Source: Phoronis australis
Lineage: Eukaryota; Phoronida; Phoronidae
Reading direction: 5' to 3'
Length of the DNA stretch: 64,000 bases
Assembly: GCA_002633005.1 (NCBI GenBank)
Contig: NMRA01000230.1
Coordinates: 125,453-189,452 of the forward strand
The notes below the pieces were generated by a model. That model was not told the origin of the DNA. It was given only the letters and a program-made list of their open reading frames with translations, and did no database searches. Every line of letters starts with the position of its first letter. Within the stretch, counting starts at the first letter, position 1. The translations under genes and the position numbers were made by a program. This document shows, in pieces, positions 58,301 to 64,000 of this stretch.

Positions 58301-58580
58301 TTAGAGAGAATTAATTCTAACTCATGTCCATGTCCACGTTTTTGACTTTTCAGGCTTTGTTTCCCTTCGAGACGTATTTGATGGATCCTTGTACATCCAA
58401 AATATCTGTGAGGTGTTCCGTGGATACAAACAAGACCATCTCCTGGACTTGCTGACCAGGGTCCATCAACGGGTCTCCAAAAAGAACGGGACGCTTGAAA
58501 CTGGTGAATTCATAAAACAGATGCCAAGTTTTGAATCGACCTTTACGAACAAGATGTACTTGCACCAAAGCCAGCAGTAG
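45137..58580 (+). CDS. caspase B: tandem paralogue of caspase A, single-DED caspase
   Basis: Exons: 45137-45240, 47210-47388, 47728-47766 and/or 49508-49546 (39-nt duplicates), 52371-52451, 55017-55210, 55851-55938, 56210-56386 and 58354-58580. With one duplicate the sum is 1089 nt (362 residues); with both, 1128 nt (375 residues). Both readings are in frame. The DED is well formed (DDDFKKIRFACKP; MRDLITTLEDKGLIGVGNYT). Caspase motifs: INIMDFGNHAEYRSGSEKD, catalytic His in FSHGDE (residue 196 with one duplicate, 209 with both), catalytic Cys in QACRG (239 or 252). In the small subunit, VSLRDVFDGSLYIQNICEVF has Leu where A has Trp (GSW). Exon lengths from the 81-nt exon onward equal those of A exactly. 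The linker exon of A at 20665 is missing. No disabling change is seen. Confidence 0.93.
45583..45643 (-). repeat. short dispersed repeat (copy d), inverted
   Basis: Complement of the 245-312 segment: CAAAAGTAATCAGACAAAAT then TTGCCATTACGGCTA. It lies in caspase B intron 1. Confidence 0.5.
45869..46066. repeat. 99-bp tandem duplication
   Basis: Units 45869-45967 and 45968-46066 are practically identical (AAGCGAAACAAGTTATGGGC at each start). As 99 is a multiple of 3, both strands stay open, but there is no sign of coding. It lies in caspase B intron 1. Confidence 0.92.
47520..48270 (+). repeat. intragenic segmental duplication, first copy (contains linker exon)
   Basis: Aligns with 49321-50050 at an offset of about 1780-1800 bases: CGGCCGTCAGCAGCGCCAG, GGGAATTTCATGATGACAAA, the 39-nt exon, CATCATGTGGACCTAGTCCC, and GCAGCGCCCTCATT. 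Small indels and substitutions separate the copies. Confidence 0.9.
47728..47766 (+). CDS. caspase B 39-nt linker exon, copy 1
   Basis: ttttcag|TTGACTGTGG ... GATGACT|gtgagt. It encodes DCGSATQCDDDD between split codons, phase 1 at both ends, and is homologous to A exon 4. Two Cys and a run of Asp replace the Ser/Thr/Val of A. Confidence 0.8.
48290..48700. repeat. dispersed repeat in caspase B intron, copy 1
   Basis: Matches 52727-53115: GTGTTCAGTACTCCACTGGT, CAGATTGTAGGCTACACTTG, TCTACAGCATTTTAAATG, GAGCGATGTGTTCACCATTT. Unrelated to the exon; probably an element. Confidence 0.8.
49255..49310 (-). repeat. Penelope-associated terminal motif, decayed copy
   Basis: On the minus strand: GTGCTGTAACACCTGA, then GAAACGTGCCAATGT, then AGAGGTTGGTGTAAAAAG. 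It matches the plus-strand segment at 53786-53885. Confidence 0.55.
49321..50050 (+). repeat. intragenic segmental duplication, second copy
   Basis: Partner of 47520-48270; contains the second linker exon. It ends near GAGAAGCACCAGT at about 50050, where the first copy has GAGAAGCACTAGT at about 48280. Confidence 0.9.
49508..49546 (+). CDS. caspase B 39-nt linker exon, copy 2
   Basis: Identical to copy 1 except GGCAGC to GGCTGC, so Ser becomes Cys (DCGCATQCDDDD). Acceptor and donor are both intact. Inclusion of one or both copies keeps the reading frame. Confidence 0.72.
50690..52138 (+). mobile_element. TTAA-type element, 5'-truncated copy carrying a nested MITE
   Basis: Homologous to 60257-61936 from ACGGATTTAT / CCGTAGCCTACAAAGTTCGG (about 50690-50735) to the right end GGCATTCTCCTTTAA. 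The right terminus ends in TTAA (52135-52138). The left terminus is missing. The interior is interrupted by another element at 51277-51586. Confidence 0.8.
51277..51586. mobile_element. GGCGGAT-terminal MITE, copy 2 (310 bp), nested
   Basis: Ends CATAGGCGGATTTTTGG and, inverted, CAGTGGCGGATCTAGG. Flanked by CTGAA on both sides, a 5-bp target duplication. The empty site is preserved in the related element at about 61135-61150, where the flanks are directly joined. Confidence 0.85.
52727..53115. repeat. dispersed repeat in caspase B intron, copy 2
   Basis: Partner of 48290-48700, diverged mainly by small indels. Confidence 0.8.
53231..53490 (+). pseudogene. Penelope-like element reverse transcriptase fragment
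   Basis: A frame reads RYVDDTFAI, containing the YVDD catalytic motif, then a stop. It continues HLFEQHNVYI, GSISFLDMFLIK and TGRYLNYLCNSN, the conserved order of PLE reverse transcriptases after motif C. In-frame stops show it is dead. N-terminal motifs A/B are absent upstream. Confidence 0.75.
53532..53667. mobile_element. 136-bp MITE with perfect 17-bp inverted ends
   Basis: TTCAGTAACGCTAGGAC at the left and its exact complement at 53651-53667. The inner sequence also has a GCTAGGACCT direct repeat. It lies between the PLE RT remnant and the following PLE terminal motif. Confidence 0.7.
53786..53885 (+). ncRNA. hammerhead-like core at a Penelope pseudo-LTR (tentative)
   Basis: CTGAAGA (53800) fits the CUGANGA core. 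Then come TGGC...GCCA as a possible stem II, GAAAC (53828), and GTA at 53841 as a possible cleavage triplet. PLE pseudo-LTRs are known to carry hammerhead ribozymes. Stem I pairing is not convincing here, and two bases separate stem II from GAAA, so activity is doubtful. Decayed relatives lie on the minus strand at 54065-54110 and 49255-49310. Confidence 0.35.
53888..53982 (+). repeat. inverted repeat arm 1 of PLE remnants
   Basis: GGCATTTTTATTGATACGAA, then CCCTTTATAATCCAGGCATA, ending CCACCAATGTGTACGC. It is complementary to 54918-55000. Confidence 0.9.
54348..54590. repeat. dispersed repeat, copy 2
   Basis: Aligned with 35834-36030: GCATGCGCGCACCCA, TTTTCTCAGACTTTTTATTT, TCTAAGGCAGACCTTTTTG, ending in a G-rich run. 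Confidence 0.75.
54600..54925 (-). pseudogene. Penelope-like element GIY-YIG endonuclease fragment
   Basis: Minus-strand frame of about 110 codons: NPVYQIPCEGGNCYLGKTSK (the GIY-YIG pair position), then LKIRIPEHKKYHREGS, matching the PLE endonuclease order VY.I.C....YIG.T...L..R..EH. It is followed by a short charged C-terminus running into a C-rich tract. It is in opposite orientation to the RT fragment at 53231, so the two come from different copies or an inversion. Confidence 0.78.
54918..55000 (-). repeat. inverted repeat arm 2 of PLE remnants
   Basis: Complement of 53888-53982. It ends only 16 bases before exon 6 of caspase B, so element sequence abuts the splice acceptor. Confidence 0.9.
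55017..55210 (+). CDS. caspase B exon 6, catalytic His exon
   Basis: 194 nt. GSEKDMENVEALFNS, then FDQFICFIFSHGDE|gtaggc. Same length and phases as A exon 6. Confidence 0.92.
55264..55300. repeat. (GTTTT)n pentanucleotide repeat
   Basis: About seven GTTTT units just after exon 6. Confidence 0.9.
56007..56075. mobile_element. MITE family 1, fragment
   Basis: AATGACCTATTGCAAGCTCCGC, then CAAATAAACAATAAATTCTTCC, matching the left part of copy 1. The right end is missing. Confidence 0.55.
56210..56386 (+). CDS. caspase B exon 8, catalytic Cys exon
   Basis: 177 nt. GHPKVFIFQACRGEKAQ, then DQAGDSKL and VVPVDADIVAAFSTTKG. The inter-subunit segment keeps several Asp residues. Confidence 0.93.
57025..57094. 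repeat. two 35-bp tandem units, each self-complementary
   Basis: GATCGACTTCCGTAGTGTCG repeats at 57025 and 57060. Within a unit CTTCCGTA and TACGGAAG pair as a hairpin. Confidence 0.85.
58354..58580 (+). CDS. caspase B exon 9, small subunit C-terminus
   Basis: 227 nt, identical in length to A exon 9. GFVSLRDVFDGSLYIQ ... MYLHQSQQ then TAG. Confidence 0.92.
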
Positions 58581-60252
58581 CCGCTGTTGCACTTTAGTCA
58601 TCATTTTTTGGGGTACCTTTATGTACGTAGGCCCGATGTTTTTGATACTTTAATGTCTTGCTGGCCAACTTTTCGGAATTTTTGTTATTAGTTCCAATAT
58701 TCGTTCGCTATAAAATTTCGGCAGTGCATTACGCATATCCAGTCGTTTAGCCGTTTAGCCACATACATGTGTAAAAGTATATAGCTACTGGTGTCGGTTT
58801 GCACGTCTGGTACGTCCACCAGCTGCCTTCAGGACATCCTGAGCCGTTTGACAAAATAATTTTGAATATTGAACTGCACAGCTGGTTTTAAATGGTCACT
58901 AAATATTATTCCTAATATATTATTGAAAAGAACGGCCAGTCCTTAGTCACGTTGGTGCTCATGAGTGCCTCCAGCGACATTGGGCATGCGCATCCCAGAG
59001 AGCAGATTTGTTGGATACGAGTCATTCAATCCTGAGAGTGACTCAGGCCACAGGCGATCGTCTCCTCGGTATACTTGTACCTGTCTATGGGAACAAGTCA
59101 CCTTTTTGCTTGCATCAATGACGAACTGGACTTCTGGCTGCTTGGAATATTGCTAAAATGAAGTGGTAGGTACATATCGCATATCTTGGTCAACTAGCGA
59201 TGCTGCCTGTGGATGACTCTGAGCCATGATCCTTTCTGTATACATGACGTATCCCACTGCCCGTATAAAGGTCATCTGCAGACGTGGAACCGAAATGATT
59301 GAAAACACATCAGCGCTGCCTATTGGTGAGACACTCGAGCCCTCCTTGTATGCAAAGATCTAATTCCATTAAACAAGAATGGAGGAAATTATATACCAAA
59401 ATGCATTTTAATTAATAAGGAAGACCTATGAAAAGACGACTACATTTCGAGACTGGTCCACGTCTGACCTCGGGTAGAAATAAAATGAAGCAAGACCAGC
59501 GAATACAGTAACAGGCTAGCCTTGCCTGAAGATGAAACTTGACTAATTTCGAAATACATCCAATCTTAGTAATGTGCTGCATACATGCTTGTCGACTGGA
59601 AGGTCAATTCTAAGGACGGTGTGTTCAGCAAGTAAACAGAGAGCCGTGTCGTGTTTTTAATCGGGTTTGTGTACAAGAAGGTTTACTGTCAATATCTTTT
59701 TTACAAGTATTTATTATCATTTATCAACAAGTACAAAAACAAACGAACAAGTAAGTACATCCATTCATTCACGCATGCACACCTCAGGAGAGAGCATTTT
59801 CGTATCTCGTATAAAGTAAACGACTTCTACATGACGTTAATTTGAACAATGAAATTTTCCTATTTAACAGAGAAGCTGTCATATACTGTCAATATCTTAA
59901 TATCTATGTAGCCTAAAGGGAGAACAAGAAGTGCCCCCCATGCTTGCCATTTGGNCAGCACTGAAATCTGAAGGGAGTTATAAGTTGCGCCTCCCATGGT
60001 CATGATCCTGAATCAGCTGAGTCATGTTTTGATGTCACGGAACATTCCAGTCAACAGAATATAACCGATTACTTTGTTGATTCCTCTGTAGTGAGTTTGT
60101 ACTGGCTAGGCAATTGTAATCGATGTGTATTTCAGACTCCTTCTTTAGCTAAGTAGTCGTGTGATGGGTGTTAATAAACGTTTTTAGCTCATCTGTTGTG
60201 TTCTGGTTTTCCATTTAACACTCAACAACGTGCAAGCGCAGTACTGATGTGC
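58581..60252. other. 3' flank of caspase B, no gene seen
   Basis: AT-rich DNA with no exon supported by splice sites. AATAAA-like strings occur but none is clearly the caspase B signal. Confidence 0.4.
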
Positions 60253-61940
60253 TTAAAGGAGCATACCACCCAAAAAACAACCTAATTTGTATCAATTTAG
60301 ATCGAGTAGTTCTACTCCATAACGGCACGTACGGTTGCGATACATGACACTTGACGGCAGACGGAGGTGTTGAAATTATCCAATGACGTCATCGGTTTCA
60401 CACGCCGGGTGTTCAGCAGTTCACAACACGGGTTACTGGTGTCAGCTTATCGCTTGAAGTCATCGTTTAACACCAATAAATCACCAAACTTCGATGTAAA
60501 ACCCTTAAAATACACCGAGTTCTTATCAAAACGTGTTGTTTTATTTCGCTCTTACGGATTTATGGATATTTGGACACACCGTAGCCTACAAAGTTCGGCA
60601 GACCAATAAGGTCCGTAGCAGGAGTTTGGCATGGGGTTTGTTCGGAGATAATTTCGAAGTATTTTCCGTGAGACACAGACAGGAGAACCTAGATATGTGT
60701 TGTTTAGACTTGTGATTTTTTTAGTTCTACACACAAAACGCTTGTTAGCCTGGCCAGTGGCTTGCAGCCCGATCAGGCCCGTCGCGGCCGGCCGGATTGA
60801 CTCCCCGCCAGTGGCTCGGAAACTGATCAGACATCACGAACATAAACCAACCAAAGTTAAGTGGAAACTAAACTTCCAGTCAAGAAAATACTATACTAGT
60901 GAGCCAAAGTAATGTGCACCTGATTATGTTGGTGAATTAGCCACGAAACTGCAAATCTACTTACTCGCGTCGGGGGCCTCGACTTCAGGTTCCCGCGCTT
61001 CGGCCACAGCACCGTCAGGGCAAAAGTTGTACATTGACAATCATTACATGAGTATGTAAATGTAAATAAAGATTCCCCTAACACCTGACCGTGGGATGGA
61101 AATCGAGTTGTTTCACAACAGTTTCTGCCAGCAAACACTAAATTAGCATGAGCTCACACGGCCTAGGTGTCTCGTCAATTAGTTTTATTGCACCTGAAGC
61201 CGGTAACGCAGTGATTTATTCATTGCTGCTTATCAAATCATTTGCACTCACGAACACTCCAAAGGCATTACAAATTGCATTTAATGAGACAGACTTTGTT
61301 TCAGTTTTATATAAGTATTGGTCAGGGTGAGAATAATTCATTTTGAAACAGAACGTTCAGTAATAAACGCCAACATGGCAACTCGCAATCTCGACTTACG
61401 ACGAGCTAGAGCTCATCAGTCCCCACTTCGCAGGTGGATCGTTAAGTTTTACAGGCTATCAATTCAAACAGGAATACAGTGATGAAGAAATACTAGAGAG
61501 GCGCCGTGAACAACCTCAGACAACGGAACGTATGGAGTTATTTGGTAAACCGGCATTCGTCAGGCACTGTCGACGTCTGCAGGCCACAGACACGGAGATG
61601 TTTCACGGCCACATACTTGCTATTTACAGCCTACATTTCATTCTGCACTACCATGATCCACTTCCTAAGCATTTCGGACTCTCGAGGAAGTAAAAAAAAA
61701 CGATATACCCGCTTTCCTCGCAGTTGCTTAGTTCGGACAAGCGGGAACGATGCACCGCAACATAGCGGCATTCACTCTGCATATGAACCACTGACGTCGC
61801 TAGCGTCGTTTCTCACCTTCCTCACAGGTTAACGCGACACCTTTTGGCAAGGTAAGGTCGACCGTACGCGAGGCGATGTGGATATAGACTTATTAAGACG
61901 GCAAAAAAGACTAATTAAATCGTGTGGCATTCTCCTTTAA
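60253..61940. mobile_element. TTAA-flanked DNA element, full copy (~1.68 kb)
   Basis: TTAA at 60253-60256 and 61937-61940 flank inverted termini AGGAGCATACCACCC and AGGAGAATGCCACAC (11 of 15 match). TTAA duplications with short inverted ends are typical of piggyBac-type insertions. The interior has no transposase frame. A truncated relative is at 50690-52138. Confidence 0.75.
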
Positions 61941-62805
61941 ATCATTTTGTGGTAACATTCACGTCTGGCCGATTGCCTTTGTTGACGGTACTCCATACGA
62001 GGCGAGAACGTCATTTCGGTGCTCGGAGAAAAGTGAGAACGGTGCAGAGGGAGCATTTAAGCAATTAAAAATTGCAAGATGGACATTACAAAAAGCTTAA
62101 AACAGCACTGCATTGTAGTTGACGATGCAAAAACAGGCAGTAAAGAAATGCGCTTGTCAACTTCGTTGCTGTGGATGAAAAATGATGTGGTCCTCGTAAC
62201 CTACAAACAATTGACAATTACCCCTGCCTTTCTCACTGTATAAGCGTTATAAGGAATTAGTCTTTTGACGCTGGATTCCACGAGCTGTAAACTTATACCT
62301 TTTTGACTACCTGAAGAAGCGCTGGCTGCTTAGCGTGACTGCAAAGAGCTAGGCCGCGACCGTCATTGTCTGCCACCTAAAAGACGGTCTACAGAACCGT
62401 GTTTGCACGGAGCAGAGAAAAGTAGTTCGAGGACAATGGTTATTGCACGGGAATCGAGCGCCGACATAATAGGAATGTCGGTTTATTCACTTATAAAATC
62501 GAGATTTCCTGCCTATACAATTCTCCATTGCCGATCTTACAGAAAATTTCATTTTTCGGTATTCACGTTATTTTTCCAAACGATTGCTCATTGGCTTTGT
62601 CTGAAATACGTGCATATAAATTAACATGAGCAAGATAGCTTTTAGATTTCTTGCAAATTAACATGTCTGTGCTTTTTGTAGAGGTTTATGCCTTACAAAA
62701 TGTTAAATGCGTGTTAGGATACTGCAGACGTGCTTGTTCGCTTCAGCCTAGCATTCTGTAGATAATGTTTTCTAACTCGATTGTGGATACCAGTCCATAG
62801 CTTAC
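61941..62805. other. gene-free stretch
   Basis: No recognised gene or repeat. Confidence 0.35.
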
Positions 62806-62959
62806 CAATGGCGGATTTAAGGGGGGGAAAGGGGGACCCCCCCCGTAAATTTCTCCCAAATTCCAAGTGGCAGTTTGGGGGTGCGAATGTCTGACGGGCA
62901 AAACCCTGGCTAATACTCTGTCCTGTCCCCCCCAACACAAAATCCTGGATCCGCCCCTG
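62806..62959. mobile_element. GGCGGAT-terminal MITE, copy 3 (154 bp)
   Basis: Starts CAATGGCGGATTTAAGGG, ends GGATCCGCCCCTG, flanked by CTTAC on both sides (5-bp duplication). A second terminal fragment (GATCCGCCCCTGCTTAC) follows directly, as if the right end was locally duplicated. The interior matches 39245-39397. Confidence 0.85.
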
Positions 62960-62979
62960 CTTACACTGTGATCCGCCCC

Positions 62980-64000
62980 TGCTTACGGTGTGCTCATGGC
63001 CACTTTGCACCACCCCCATCAGAGCGAACCTGACAGATGGTCATTTACGCGCCGCATTTATGGAATAACCATCTTGTAACCGACAAAGTTGGTTTATTCC
63101 TGAGTCAGTGTACCATCCTGTTCTATGACAGCGTGCAAAGTGTTTTGTTTCGAGCGACTGGAACTCACAGTCGACACCTCATATGTCTTATCAAAATGTT
63201 TGATGAAAAAGAATATTTATGTGCTAAGAGACTTCCGGTCGGTTGCTTTCATCATATAAATGCATTGTTTAAGGCACTGACCACGGACAAAGCAATGACG
63301 TCAATATACTGAATGCCATAGACATGACCAATTCAAATACAGTCCTGGTATTCCGGTTCCCATGATGCACCAGTAGATCTAGGATGCCACAACTAGGGGG
63401 AACAACCCAGAAAAAATATCCGTGCCACACCTAAAAATAGCATGCCGGTGTTCCTTTTAATTGTGTAGTTAGGGATGACACAGAGTTGCTACAGAAACCA
63501 GTTTCAGCTTTTTTAATGGTTTGAACTGCTTGGGAGTGAAACTAGACAAAATTGCATTTGATTTCACATGATTTTGAATTTTCACACAGTTACGTTGAGG
63601 TCACTGACATGGTCGTCCGACAAGCAAAAATTCAGACGTTCGCTGGACAACAATTAAATTTTCCGCGATAACAGTCAGCCAAAGCAGTCAAGGATTGGCG
63701 TCTTTTGGGACTTGCTTGTATCAAAATCAAAAATCGCGGTTCATATCACTATGCATGTGTATAACTTACTAAAATAGATTTCGGTTACGACAAGACTCGG
63801 ATGCTTCCGTCAGGTTTGGGGTAACCTGCAACAAACGGGCTTTGTGTTTGCCCATGAAAAAATGGCTGCCAGGTCGAGTCCAGTTACGTCTTTCCGACAT
63901 GTTTGGATTTTCAGTTGTGGAGAACACTGGCAACTGTAGTATAGCACGTTACACATACTGTACGTCATAACATCATGAAAGTGTCACACATGAAAACATG
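62980..64000. other. gene-free stretch to window end
   Basis: No exon or repeat family recognised. Confidence 0.35.

Overview
The window is eukaryotic nuclear DNA. It has GT-AG introns, short coding exons, about 60% A+T in non-coding stretches, and many nested, decayed transposable elements. The proteins (UBL5, ACBD6 and two death-effector-domain caspases) and the repeat style suggest an invertebrate deuterostome such as a lancelet, hemichordate or echinoderm. I cannot settle the species. Two single-base ambiguities (about 23617 and 59945) suggest a draft assembly.

Layout. 1-2 kb: UBL5 (+), three coding exons, complete. 4.8-14 kb: ACBD6 (-), seven exons, complete, read toward UBL5. Its first intron holds a ~1.58-kb near-perfect palindrome. 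14-16 kb: divergent interval between ACBD6 and caspase A. 16.1-28.0 kb: caspase A (+), nine coding exons that join in frame to 379 codons. It has one N-terminal DED, a short acidic/basic linker and a full caspase domain with catalytic His and Cys. 28-45 kb: a gene-poor, repeat-rich interval. It holds weak candidate exons at 32.2-34.1 kb, a 5' fragment of a Ty3/gypsy-type LTR retrotransposon (41.4-43.7 kb) inserted into a MITE, and a degenerate satellite-like array (43.8-44.9 kb). 45.1-58.6 kb: caspase B (+), a tandem paralogue of A with matching intron positions and phases. B lacks one linker exon that A has. It carries the next linker exon (39 nt) twice, inside a ~0.75-kb intragenic duplication. 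One B intron contains Penelope-like retroelement remnants in both orientations. 58.6-64 kb: no gene recognised. It contains a TTAA-flanked ~1.68-kb element whose truncated relative lies inside caspase B.

Function. The two caspases probably act as DED-recruited apoptotic or immune proteases. UBL5 is a splicing-associated ubiquitin-like modifier. ACBD6 binds long-chain acyl-CoA and has ankyrin repeats. No link between these neighbours is implied beyond position. The caspase pair is the most interesting part, because duplication, exon loss, exon duplication and intronic tandem expansion can all be read by comparing A with B.

Exon boundaries were read by eye from splice signals, frame continuity and family resemblance. 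No database search was run.
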